NCBI GenBank assembly: GCA_013115135.1
Contig: JABANP010000024.1
Span: 62,001 to 126,000, forward strand
DNA length: 64,000 nucleotides
Source: Perkinsus olseni
Taxonomy: Eukaryota; Perkinsozoa; Perkinsida; Perkinsidae
Direction of reading: 5' to 3'
The stretch's first letter is position 1. Each line of letters begins with the position of its first letter. This document shows, piece by piece, positions 52,325 through 63,879 of this stretch. Under the pieces are notes generated by a model that ran no database searches, had not been told where the DNA came from, and worked only from the letters and a program-made list of their open reading frames with translations. A program made the translations under genes and the position numbers.

Positions 52325-53000
52325 CTACGAGCGAAGTATGGCTACGAAGCCTAGCCTCATGTATGCTCGGTTGATGAAGCTCCCCGCAAGAGACAGTAGG
52401 TTAGACTGCCGCTCGCCAGCCTCAGCCTCGTCGTCGAGGATTCTCAAGTCCAACGGGTCACTAAAGTAAGCATGCTCGGACCGCACACAGTGATGCCACG
52501 AGCCCACCTGGCAGGCTTTTGCTCAATGGGCTGCTCATCAGCCCCTCTACCACTGCGCTCCGTACGACCTCCAGTGTGCTTTTCATCGAGCTCTCTACTG
52601 CTCTCAGCATCCTCTTCACTATGCTCCGTGTCTTCCCCAGTACGCCCTATATCTCCTTTAGTATGCTCTCCATCATCATCACCACTCTGTCCTGTATCCC
52701 CTTCGTTGTGCTCCGTATCCCCTCCATCGTGCTCAGTATCATCACCCCGGCCCTCCTCATCCTCTTCATCCACTCCCCTTTGATCAGGTCCCGCGTCCTC
52801 CTCATCGACACCTGATTCATCTGCAGCAGCACGCTCGTCGTCATCAGGGGGGACAGCAGCCTGCTTGGCCGTCTCCTTCTCTGAGTACCTGAGAGAGCAA
52901 GCCCATTCTGAGGAGCTGCTATCAAGCGAGCTTACACTTCGACACACTGGAAGGACAGCAGCAGGAGGAAGTACCCTAGGAGAGCGTAGTGAAGACGCAT
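52325..53000 (-). CDS. secreted acidic repeat protein
   Basis: The first exon encodes a strong signal peptide (MRLHYALLGYFLLLLSFQC). A 50-nt intron leads to a long Asp/Glu/Gly region with recurring DTEH, GEHT and DTGQ words (about 52540-52830), then Arg/Glu-rich residues. A further intron (GTGGGCTCG donor, CTTTAG acceptor) joins to DPLDLRILDDEAEAGERQ and a final ARAYMRLGFVAI-type hydrophobic end (literally NRAYMRLGFVAILRS). Three exons, one strand, all joins in frame. Function unknown; the acidic repeats suggest cation binding (inference). The regular 12-21 bp spacing of the repeats resembles a minisatellite. Confidence 0.6.
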
Positions 53001-53364
53001 TTTACAATAGGACCAAAGAAACGGCTGAAGAGATGAACTCCTCCACCCGAAACTTCGCTTCATCGAACTTGGGCACGCGCTTCGAAGCTGGCGTATCATA
53101 TTGATATCTCAAGAGCAAACATAGAATCCAAGGGATGCCATGGGACTAACCCCTAGGATGCACGAGACGCATTGAGTTTGCAGCATTCTCAATATAAGGA
53201 CACCAAATGTTCTAGCGCGGAACTATTGTGTAATGCTCTCAATATGATCGTTGGAGACGACTAAGTCGAGCGCCAACGGCGAAGCGTGACTGTAGGAAAG
53301 AATTGAGTTTACAGGAAAGAAACTCCCGGATGATGAGAGACTCATGTGTCGCATGAATAGGCGG

Positions 53365-56300
53365 TCAGGCGGCGCTCACTGTCGAGGCCTTCAATCTCGC
53401 GATATGCATCGGCAGCAGCTCTGCCATCTCGCTCGTCAATCGTATTGCTTCCTGGTTAGCCTCCGGCATCTCCGATATCTGATCAACGGATTGCGATGGC
53501 CAGCTTAAATCAGTAGAGCAGCACACGTAACGAACTCTGTGCTTCCCAGACCGTCAACTCGATCAAGACGGCGTCATGCGAGAGAGAGCACAACGAGTGC
53601 TCACTAGGAGCCCACCTGTTGCTTGTGATGCTTTGCATAAGCCTTGACCCATTTGTAATGTGACAGAGCAGTCACCAGACTCCCAAGGCGATCAGAAGCG
53701 TTCGGCGATGGGTCCTTCGACAGTAGTCTACAAATGTGAGAGCCAATCGACTGGGCTGACGATGCAGCACGCAAGAGCCATTTACTTCACACAAGTCCGC
53801 CACCAAAGAAGCACGACCTGGGCACTTCACAGTCATCATCAATTCTCACCTGGCCGCCTGCTCTCTCGCTGATATGACGTGTTGGACCACTGAATCATCC
53901 AACCGTACCTCTACACCTGCATGACAGGCACCGGTACAAGAGAACCATCATAAACGGGCTCCCTCTGATCGAATACGTTGCATCTAATCCGCTATCTCTT
54001 ACTCTGGCCAGCTGACGTCCCTTGATTGGCGGGTGCCTCGAACGAGCGGATGAATCGGGTGAAACTATTGACCGATTTTATAATATATCTCCTGAGTTGA
54101 GCGACTTCGCCTGGCTCGGACGTCTGATAGAAGTAAAAATAACATGGACCGACGGCGCAGGCTCGACTCCAACTGTGAATGAGCTAATATGCTTGATACA
54201 TCTCCCCACGTGTCATCCGCTGCGCACTATAAAGATTGTTATGTCCCGCAAGATGCTCAGGAACACTCGAGCGATCAGCATTATCGGCTTTCTCTGTTCA
54301 TCTGCCCCAGAAGGTGAGCCCAAGTAATAACTGCCTACTCGGTTGGAGGGGCCGTATTGTCCTTCCGGTCCTAGTAAACCCTCTGCAAGTTGCCTATAGA
54401 TCTCCGCGATCTCAAACGAGAGTTGTCGATTGAATTGGACATAAACCATCGGGTTTATCTAAGTCAAGCAGCGCTCTCTAATTCACACTAGCTACAACCA
54501 AGCAGCGAGTGGTACTTCTTTGAGAACTGGCTCCAACAGTTTCACCCGCCTCTTGAGGAGAGCCCTCACTCTGCTTGGGTCAACCTCCCAGTACTCCAAT
54601 GCCTCATGCAAGCGGGCAAGCTCTTGAACGGTCTGCACCTGACTCAGGGGCTCCCGGAGAGCTCAAAAGAGTCACAATGAACCCACATGATCGCTTGCAT
54701 AGCCATCCAGCACGAAGACATTGAGGGCTTGCTGATCGAAGTATTGTCCGACTTTGAACAGCTCTCTCGCTGTTGCGAAATCCTTAGCACAGTACGTAAG
54801 GTGCCTACCGTCGGGAGCACCAACACGTCACCTTTCTTTGGAACAGGACCTTACTTCCGATGATCCATTACCACTCCACAGGCCTCAATAAAGGCCCTAT
54901 TGTGAACCTGCATCGCTCTCTCTATGGAGCCGTGGATGGTGGGGAAGCAGCTGACCAGGGCAGTCGACGATAAACGGCGGCACCACACCATAAATGTGAC
55001 GATCAAAGAACCATCCGGTTTAACCGAATTGTTCAGGGATTGTCCACGTTACAACTACGGTACTATCGGACTGTTCCATCAACGAGGAGCCACCACAGTA
55101 CCCCAGCGCCTTACATCGCAGGCTGAACCACAGTCTCCCCCGACAAGTGGATCGCCAGCATTCCATCATCATCAGTAGGCTCACCATTTTCCACTACTCG
55201 CTCTGCAACAGCACTCTTCTCATCGAGAAGTAAGAATCCATCATTGAGGCTCCTGCACATGAACGGGGTGACCGGGTCTTGCCTCTCTCCCCGAGGCTCA
55301 CACGTTCTCAGGGAACCCTTGCTCAGAGCCCCATTGAACACGTCGACTCTCAAGGTGGTCATCAGCCAGACACTCCCAGCTCAGTCCAAGGTCATTCTCG
55401 GCGACTTCTCTCTTCTCTTTTACCTCAGCATTACACCGCCACAACGCCAGCTGGTCAGAAGGCAGCCGAGATACACGCGAAAGATATTCAATAGTAGCTT
55501 ACACACTCGTCGGCGTTACGCTTCTCGTGAAACTTAGAAATCTCCAAGCGTGTGCGGTAGAAGCGTCCAACGTCTCGCCATATCTCAGCAACAAACTCGT
55601 CGCTTCTCTTCTCTCCTATCTTTTCAGGCCATTCTATCTAAGACCACTACAAGCATGCAACCCACTATCCACGAGCCCGAGTTCTTATTCTCATACTGCC
55701 TCGGCGGGTGGTGTTGCCAACAGTAGAAGCCTCGAGCCTCGCACGTGTTCGAGCCAACCCCGCGTCATTCTTCGCCAAATCGCCGTACCGGCCTGACTCA
55801 CGCTGAGAGCTCGAGCAGCATGCATGAGGTACTCAGCCGTCCAGAACTCTCCCCGGCCGATGTAGTAGTCAGCCAAACTGACGGCATTTCTCGCCCATTC
55901 TCGATAGTCAAACTAAGCAGTGCCGAGATCGATCGCTGCGAGGCCTTGGTCATCTCACAGGGGCATCTTTCGCCGCGTCATCCGAGGCGTCCATATTATG
56001 TTCAAGCTGCCTCGAAAGTGTCAGCGAACAAGCTCGTGATGCTAAGGTTACCATCCCAAGCCCCCTGCACCGGAACATATCATGCAAACTCATCGTTACG
56101 CATATGACGTCGTTAGGCTTCCAGAGACGGCCTATCCGCAGCCCTCCGAGTAAAGTGAGGAGGAGCCCAGCTAAATTGACCCTTATACCAGAGGGAGACC
56201 GGCGCCGTACTCTGCAGCGACGCATCCTACCCATATGCCCTCGCCAACCCATAAATCGTGAGTGTCTTCAACTTCTCAAGGTTGACTATATCAGAGCTCT

Positions 56301-57026
56301 CCCACTGCTCGTTCTCGAACTTCTTCTCTACTGCCACGTAACTACACCATGGCATCGAAATCGACTATAAGGGTCCTACTACAGGTGTGCCGATCTCAAA
56401 AGGAAGTTGATCGCCCGAGTCCAATCACCACGCTCCAGCCATATGTTGGCCAATTGTTGAAGACAATCAATGATGGCAAAGGTGTACCTCTTCTCTTGCC
56501 CTAACGGAGCCACGCTGGTCAAAACCTCACAAAATCGTCAGCATTACTCTTAGGAGCCAACAGCCCCAGCTTCAGAGCTGCCATGAAGCGTATCTCCGCT
56601 TCATGCACTTCTTCGCACCAGTACAGATTTCGTCCCATGGCCTGAGCCTCTCTACCACACTTCTACATAGTCGCTCTCACCCACCAGCTCGATAGCCATT
56701 AGATGCCACTCCAACTCTTCCCGCTCGGACATGCTTTCGTTGATGAGTCTGTTGGCGGCTGCCGTGGCTGCATCCAGCAGCTCTCTTCCCTTATAGTAAT
56801 ACTTATACGGTTCAGCCTCGGTGACTTTGAGATTGGTCAACGTATCATAACTGGCATCAACGGCAACCCTCATCGACAGGCGAAGAGCTATTATCGTATG
56901 TGCTTACATATCCCACATGTTCGCCAACTTCGCCTCGAAATCGGATGAACTCTCGAGCTCCTGACGGACGGCATCAGCCAGAACTATGTGAGGATCATCG
57001 GACTGCGCTGACACTGTCACTGCCAT
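53365..57026 (-). CDS. KIFBP: KIF-binding protein (KIFBP/KBP) homologue
   Basis: ATG at 57026 (MAVTVSAQSDDPHIVLADAV). TPR-like helices follow in the order of human KBP: EPYKYYYKGRELLDAA, EAEIRFMAALKLGLL, IIDCLQQLANIWLERGDW, LKTLTIYGLARAYG, LADYYIGRGEFWTAEYLMHA, FATARELFKVGQYFDQQALN then VLDGYASDHV, PSRVRALLKRRVKLLEPVL, VYVQFNRQLSFEIAEIYRQL, LVTALSHYKWVKAYAKHHK, and the end AIRLTSEMAELLPMHIARLK. At least ten introns of 45-60 nt separate them. In animals KBP binds kinesin motor domains and blocks their grip on microtubules. A homologue here suggests regulation of kinesins in the spindle, flagellum or vesicle transport. The middle (about 54900-55650) and the 53870-54210 exons are only partly resolved. 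Confidence 0.8.
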
Positions 57027-57223
57027 GAGCGGAGTGAGGGAAAGCCTTGAGGGTCAAGGATACCACCGGTCGGGAAGCAGAACACTGTAATACACGGAGA
57101 ATAGCGACTGATGCCTCGCCCGTCGAGCGGCAATCCAGCGGGTTAACTGAGATCATGTGAATGGTACTGGAAACAACAACAGGGAAGGTCAATAGCGACT
57201 GCATAGGAACAAAGTCCAAATAA

Positions 57224-58095
57224 TCAGCGAGCAGCAGCCGTGTTGAGCTGACGGGAGCCAACGTCATCCCGCTTCATGAAGTCCTCCAGCACTGGGCAGC
57301 CGATGATGTCGATACACGACACGACTCCCTAGAAAGAGAGGAGCTGTGTGAAGCCTTGGGATGAGAAGCCTACCGCTATCCACTGGCCTAGCATTTGCGC
57401 ACGCTCCTCGTTTTGTGCCTTTTCAAGATCAGCTCGATGTGACAGTGCTTTCATGGGGAACACCAAGTCGTTGAGTATCTTAGAGGGGATCGTCTAGCAC
57501 ATGAATGGGGGATTCAGCGCTGGATGGCCCAGCCGAGCGACAACCCTGACTTCTACTCCATCAACTGCAACTGCGCAGTTTCATTTGGAAGTACCGAACT
57601 CAGCGGTCGCACACACTCAAGGAGACACTCCGAATGACTAGGATGCCTCAAGCAGCTCAAACGATAGACGAAGACCCGTAGGAAAGACAGACAGCAAATC
57701 AGCCCATGCTCTCACCTTCCGTGCCTGAGGGTCGTGCGCGAAATGAGCATGGAGAGCTTGGTAAAGGTCTCTGAACTCGGAGTACCGTCGCTGCAGCAGC
57801 ACCCATTGGTCGGTGTACGGATCTACGCTGCCATTTGACGGCCGGAAGAGCCTAAAACGTGCAGAATAATCCCGATAGTCGAAGCGAGAGCGTACTTGAG
57901 GATGAAGAAAGCTTTCGGGCGAGCTTCAGGTAGACAGTCAATATCGTAATGGTACAGCACAAGCTCAGCTCTCTGGGTGGAGTCCTCGAGGCCCAGCGAA
58001 GGAGATTCCTCCAGAGTCTCGGGAAGCACTCCCATACTCTGAGGTGCCGACATGCCGAACAGTCCGCTCAGGGAGGTGTCCCGAGACAGGGCCAT
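57224..58095 (-). CDS. PX (phox homology) domain protein
   Basis: Likely ATG at 58095 with a Ser/Leu-rich N-terminus. The PX core is clear: FDYRDYSARFRLFRPS, then YTDQWVLLQRRYSEFRDLYQ (the RRYSEF block contacts phosphatidylinositol 3-phosphate). After an intron with a GTGAGA donor come LNDLVFPMKALSHRADLEKA and AQMLGQWIAVGF. After another intron VVSCIDIIGCPVLEDFMK leads to a TGA at 57224. The frame between the N-terminal exon (LYHYDIDCLPEARPKAFF) and FDYRDYS shifts by one with no obvious splice pair, so an indel or unseen intron lies near 57900. Such proteins act on endosomal membranes. It ends about 200 bp upstream of KIFBP on the same strand. Confidence 0.72.
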
Positions 58096-59642
58096 GGAAG
58101 ATAGAGGGCCTGTCAGCACGCAACTCCGGGAGGGACAGACATCAAGGGATTACTAGGAGACGACCGATCCAGAGAACTCCTCCCGAGGATAGTGCTACTC
58201 CGTAGTGTGGCATAGTTGTTGTGGCTGGCCTGAAAGAATGAGCACTCGCGAACGTTATCCATTGGCGACCATTGAGTGAAATTGCAGGGCGTACCCGCCC
58301 TGTGTCCAAGCTGCTGCTGAATCTACGCGGTGACTGCGATGGTGAGAGAGGCCTGCAATTGAGCAGTGCTGCAGTGAGTGATTACGGCCCCCAAGCTCCT
58401 ACCGCCCAGGTCCGAGAGCCTCGGCCGCCCCATTCCCCCAGAACGGATCTAGGAGATGGTCCAACTCCGATCGGGGAACCTGGACGAGGCCCAGCTGCTC
58501 AACCGAGCCCAAAAACGGTAGAAATCGAGCCGACCGGAGATACTTGGTCCGCCTCGCGGCAGAGAGTCGATAGACAGCAGAAGAAACATACACGACGACT
58601 CACATTGAGGAAATCCCAAAGAAGTAGGCAGTGACAGACAGCAGGATCAGCGAGTAGCCCACGGAGAAAGTGCTCCAGGTTCTCCCGTCTCCTGATACAT
58701 TGAGAGTAGCAAGCAGTGCTGCTGACTGCAGCCAGCTCCTACTGTTCGAGAAAGGCTGTCCTGCTGACACCAGGCATCCTGAGCTTGGCCGGCAGGCTAA
58801 CTATCAGCCGGACTTGGAGGAAGTCTCTAAAAGAAGACGGACAAATAGCAAGCTGGCCTCGGCAACGGAGCATCAGCGGATGAACTATATTCATATGCTC
58901 ACCTCAGTCGCAGAGCCAGGGTCTCGAACTCGCTATAGCGATGAGAGGAAAAGTAAACGATATCACTGGTAGGGATCTCTGTTGAAATATCGTAGTAGAT
59001 TATAGACGATGGCAACACGTCTGAAAACTACAAACTAAAAGCAAAGAACTAGGTTCCTGGGTTCGATTCGAGAACATCGGTCGCCTGACCTCCAGTGGAC
59101 TGCTTCAGCTCGCTCCGTGTCCTTCTCAGTGAGTTAATAGGTCTATCGCCCGGGCATATCGCCACGTACCCGGTCACTTTGGTCCTCACGCCGAGGAAAG
59201 AAGTCGATATTTCCTCAACTCCCGGCAGAGAGAAGGGCGCTGGGAGACCGTTCAGGGAAGAGGCATCTGCAGAGACTCTCAATCGAGAACAATGCCACAT
59301 CATGTCCCCGCAGAGGCCCCAGTTGGATCAGCACTCACTCATCGGAGATCCTCGAGTCTCCAAGCGGTTGTATGAGGACGTGGCGGCGCTGCCGAGCCTC
59401 TGCAACTGATCTCCCGTACCCGGAAGATTCAAGCCCACGCTGCAGAGAACCAGCAAGAACAATGACAATGTCAGCCCCGAGAGTGATCCGTCTACTAAGA
59501 ATCGCTATGCATCGCTCTGCAATACTACGGGCCAGTCAGGTGAAATACCTGCCTCGACCGCGCATCGACATCCTCGCCTTCTCCTCTACTCGGAGCTGAT
59601 TGGTGCTCAGGCAAACGAAAGCATTCAACTGCTTCATCCCTC
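58096..59642. other. no supported gene
   Basis: A plus-strand frame at 58272-58634 is rich in Pro/Arg/Gln and could be a remnant of a retroelement gag, but it has no zinc knuckle or other mark. The rest shows nothing. Confidence 0.3.
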
Positions 59643-60490
59643 TCATCGGATTAAGACCCACCTAAAAAGAGAGCCGGGAGTGGAAGAAAGCATAAGCACA
59701 ACTCGACAATCCATAGTGGGGGTCTTCGAAAAAAGCATCAGGAGTGAGTTTTCCTGAGCGGCACGGGACGCGACCCCTCGGAATATTCGAGATGAACACA
59801 GGATCACAATGAACAAGAGATATAAGTAGAGACACACTGAGCAAAGCCCCAGACGAGGAAAGATTACAACATTTACACCGGCAGAGTGCGTGATTGCAGA
59901 GAAGTTCGTCGTTATGAGCCACAACCTGGTCCACGGCCGACAGCTCAAGGCCAGGGCCAAAGACTCCTTTTCATATACATTATATCCACTTTCACAACGC
60001 GTGATACTGCGAGTATATAAAGATACCCGAGCCGACCCCTCGGGATCTTTCAGAATGTCGGGGATTAGTTCAACAAACTTAACGCCTCCCAGCTGGTGCA
60101 AAGCTGCGCTGCATCCCATGTCACTCGCGTCCATCATCCCCGCGAACGTCCCATCAAGAGTCTCGTTATAGGCGAATTGCTTCAGCGGGATGTTGAAGGT
60201 GGCTTCGGTTATCGACCCAACCGCTGTAGCCGCTTCCTGGCTCCAGACATACTTCTTGGACCGACCACTCGAAAGTACATTCACAGTCTCATATATGGGC
60301 GCTAGGAGTTCAGTAAACCGACTGAAGTGCTAACCCAATGAGAAAGCTGTGCTTGCATGTTGCACATTCCCCAGGAGTTTTCTATCTTCGGTCACACAGG
60401 CGTGGCACGAAGAAGAGTGTACGTCGGAGCCCAGCAACCGCTCTAGCAGATACCTTAATAAGTTATTCTTATGGAACCCGCCTGCGAAAT
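59643..60490 (-). pseudogene. Ty3/gypsy-type retrotransposon polyprotein fragment (end of reverse transcriptase and RNase H)
   Basis: On the minus strand HFSRFTELLAPIYETVN (about 60270-60320) is the junction after the reverse transcriptase. It is followed by the RNase H core DASDMGCSAALHQLGGVKF (about 60090-60140) and NVYEKESLALALSCRPWTRL (about 59930-60000). A TAG interrupts the frame just before HFSRF, and upstream residues (LRYLLERLLGSDVHSSSC, about 60380-60470) fit the reverse transcriptase only loosely. No integrase, protease or long terminal repeats are found nearby, so this is a dead fragment. Confidence 0.68.
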
Positions 60491-61217
60491 TGAGGCCTGC
60501 GATGTTGATCTCATTGGTCGGCTCAATAAATTTACTGAACTTTACCCAAATACGGACAAACTATACTCCACACTTAGAAACTGCTTGCAGCTCATCGAAA
60601 TATGCCCATCACCGGCGAGGCATCTTCCAAACAGCAGTAGGCTACTACTAACCCTGACGCCCGAGCCTCCTCGCCCGCCTTGAGATCAGTTGAGCTCGCG
60701 CGGCTACAGTGGCATCGCTGTAGCAGCACTGCTACTGTAGAAGCTGGACGCAGCTAACACAGGTTAGAGGTAGAATCCATTTTCACGCGCCATTTGACGG
60801 TTAACTAAGCGCTGCTCATTGACGATGGTGAACCGCTGACGGAGTGCAGGTCTCCTTTCAAGGATGATAGATGAGGAGGATACTGTAGGTGGATGAGACC
60901 CTCGATCTTTGCTGTTCACGGTGACAGCGTGAACCATTGATCAACATTAACCTGCTTGAAGGTGACGGATGCTTCAAATGCGTAGGCATGAATGGAAAGC
61001 CTCTCCGCAAAGCTATCGAGGCAACACCCGTTAGTAGCTCGCCGTTACTAACGGGCCGTTACCGCTCGCCGATACCCGTAATCTCATCACCCTCCGCTCA
61101 CCATGTCTAGAAGTTCCGGTACCATGAATATTTGACTGGTGTACAGAGTCCGGAAATACCTACCAGAGAACGTCGACGAATAGCAAAGCGCAGTTGCAGA
61201 GCCTTGCTGTAGCCGGC
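60491..61217. other. no supported gene
   Basis: No coding motif, tRNA or clear repeat, other than a short inverted pair GTAGTAACGGC-like near 61030-61060. Confidence 0.3.
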
Positions 61218-61653
61218 TTACTCTCTGAGACCAACTTGCCGTGTGAACGGGTTGGCCTCAACAACTTCCCTCGGCGGGAAGCTGCCCATCTTGGCATGGA
61301 ACTCCGGGAACCGGTCGTAGTCGAACATAACCCTGGAGACGGAGCGCTATGCCCGATGCGTGCTCCTCGGCGAGGGAGTAGAACACGCACCTAAGTCTAT
61401 CATCGAGCCATTTGAGGACCTTGAAGCGACGTTTAGCAGTAATCTGGAAGGCCTCTCCTGCCTGCGGATAGACTCGGGTGAACAACCTGAGGTTCGAAGG
61501 CGGATGATGAACGAGCCAGATAGAGAGCACCAGCCAAGAGGGTTTCCTACAACTCCGGTATTCACTGACGAGCCCTAATTCCTTCACCTTCTTAACAGAC
61601 ATGAAAGAAACATTACCTTCAAAACACGGTGTATATTTCGGCAACACGCTCAT
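61218..61653 (-). CDS. small basic protein of about 90 residues, three exons, unknown
   Basis: ATG at 61653 opens MSVLPKYTPCFEGNVSFMSV and VKKVKELGL. A GTCAGT donor joins to AGEAFQITAKRRFKVLKWLD. A second intron (GTGCGT donor, CTCCAG acceptor) joins to VMFDYDRFPEFHAKMGSFPP and PREVVEANPF, with a TAA at 61218. Phases agree at both joins and the aromatic/basic pattern is protein-like. I do not recognise the family; a small mitochondrial complex subunit is one possibility but nothing proves it. Confidence 0.5.
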
Positions 61654-61958
61654 TATTCTAGAACCAACTTGGGCGGTGTACTATGCCTACTTATATTCAG
61701 TAAGAGCTTGTCCTGCTGGGCCTATCTTAGCCACGACTTGAACATCCAGTAACTTCAGGCAGGGTCGGAATGCAGGTAAAGGCATCGAGGGAGAGCCAAC
61801 ACTTGGTGGTGAGTATCCACTGATAGAACTATGAGCAGCGCCTCAGCTGCCCTCAGTGCTCACGAGTCTATGGTGTGCTCTATCATGCCCTGGGATCCCG
61901 AGGAAGGATATAGTCGGCCGGCCTAAGCAGCAACATAACAGTGATTCTCTTCGAGTGC
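61654..61958. other. intergenic
   Basis: Lies between the 3' end of the membrane-protein exons and the small protein's start. Nothing recognised. Confidence 0.35.
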
Positions 61959-63879
61959 TCAGCCCCTCCGGAGCACCTGCATGAGCCTTTGAATGTGAGG
62001 GAACAGCGCCAGGGACAGATCACTGGGTATGGCGACACTCATCCACATCAATAACAACTGTGCTGCTGCCAGTAGTATTGATAGTACTACAGTCTCGTAC
62101 GGGTATAAGAGGAGGTAACTGGCACGAGGTGAGTTACCGGTCAGCTGCCAACTTGCCGCAGACTACACCGGAGTCTTCTCGAGAGACGACACGAAGAGCC
62201 AGACTACACGGGCGAAGCTAGTTATCCCAGTGAGGAGCCAGAACGATCGAAGACCCAGCCACGACTGAGGTAGGTATCTGAGCAGCAACGCTGACACTCG
62301 CAATGGAGGAGGCAGACCACCTCCTATATTCAAGATCGAGCAGTACCAAGGCTATGAACCAGCAGAATGAGTGGATGAGAGGGCTGAAGCAGGGACATGA
62401 GTTGACGCTCCCACAGAGGTTGACTTCACTACGTGAGGACAACGTAAGACGCTGCATAGATCTTGTCATAAAACATGAGAGCAGCCGCGGTAATACCAGC
62501 ATTACCAGTCGCCAAGAATCCACAGCATACCTGAAGGATTCAGAGGCCCAACTATATCAGGACAATCCACTATTCATGGACACAGAATATCAGCCCCCTG
62601 CTAGCCTGCTGTGGCGCATAGGAGAGCTACAGCCGTCAGAAGCGGTATCAAGCGCAGCGACAGATCCTGCCAACCCGCACAAGCGGAGTGAATCGCACGA
62701 TGTGAATCCTACCCTCTTGACCAAGTTTGTGAAGGGCCATCTCCTAGGGGGTAGAGATCGGGCGCAAGAATATAACTGTGGATCAGCTTCGCTCCGCTAG
62801 CAACATGCTCTTTCGTACCTCATGTATCCTCAGCGGGACCATGAGGATGAACATATAATATGGTATCATCAGGACCCCCAGCTCCACCACGCAATCAGCA
62901 ATCTGTAACACATGGGTAGGTCTACCAGAGCCTGGCACCCATCCACCTACATCATCCTCTCCGCAAAGTGCTGCCCCTATTCTCGTGGTGGTCAGTGGAG
63001 CTGTTGTTGGCTCTACTGACATCACAATAACCCTATCGCTGGTTACCACAGAATGCTTAACAACACGACAGCATGGATCGAGGAGTAGAGAATAAACTGA
63101 TATGAATAGCTTTATCAAGTCATATTAATTTCGTCAACACGATGGCCATCCACCGGGAAGTACTTCATCAACTTCGGATCATCCAAGGCGTACCCCCACG
63201 CCCAGATATCGTCAGCCTTAGTCTGCACCAACAGCATGCCCGTCCTCAGCCCATGCTGCCTTGACGAGTACTCCTCTCGTGCTGGCTCATCACGCTTCGC
63301 TCTGAATACTCGGTACCCTTTCGATAAGGCTAGCGCCAGGGCCATCTCGAAGTCCTCCTTACCCATAGCACGTGTCCTAGCATCGCAACAACAGTCTCGC
63401 CACAGCTTCTCTGCAGTCGTTCTTAACCGACCGGTAGGCACCGGAACGTAGGTCCTGTGCTCCTCTGAGCGATCTGTCCGCTCAGCAACCCGCACTGCTA
63501 TCTTGGTAGTCGACTCTGGCGGGGAGGTTTCATTACGCCGCGTTACTCCTGCCCTATACGCCCGCCGGCTCTCCACACCCTGGGCATGCTCGCTGTACTC
63601 GTGTCCGACAACTCGTGGTTGTTGCTGTCTTCCAATCCCAGTCCCCGAGCGAGGCTTCCGATTTATCTCACCAGTCGACGCCGGAATGGGTACGGACCTC
63701 TCCGGGGACGCTCCTCGCCGGGAAGCTCGAGCCGCGGAACGGGCAGGAGCCCGCCCGCTTTTCTGTGGCCCATCAAACATAGGAGGTTCTTCTGCTGGCA
63801 CCACGTTAGGGACAGACTCAGGGATGCTTTGTAGAGCTAATGGTAGGTTGAGTACAGAAGGTCGGGACGGCTGATACAT
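61959..63879 (-). CDS. multi-pass membrane protein, unrecognised
   Basis: The ATG at 63879 begins a Pro/Arg/Ser-rich cytoplasmic region, then a folded part (KEDFEMALALALSKGYRVFR, KADDIWAWGYALDDPKLMKY). The first frame meets a stop at 63115, but a GTTGAC...TATCAG intron would join PVDGHR to FILYSSIHAVVLLSILW, a membrane span. Further hydrophobic exons follow on the same strand: VVELGVLMIPYYMFILMVPL (about 62840-62900), AGITAAALMFYDKIYAASYV (about 62430-62500) and YPYETVVLSILLAAAQLLLM (about 62050-62110), ending QRLMQVLRRG at 61959. At least four spans are visible. I cannot name the family, and exon joins in the middle are unresolved. An alternative is that the 254-residue first frame is a separate soluble protein. 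Confidence 0.42.

Noticed and set aside
62303..62800. Plus-strand 165-codon open frame as a gene
   Set aside because: It lies opposite hydrophobic minus-strand exons that fit the multi-pass membrane protein better, and it has no recognisable domain.
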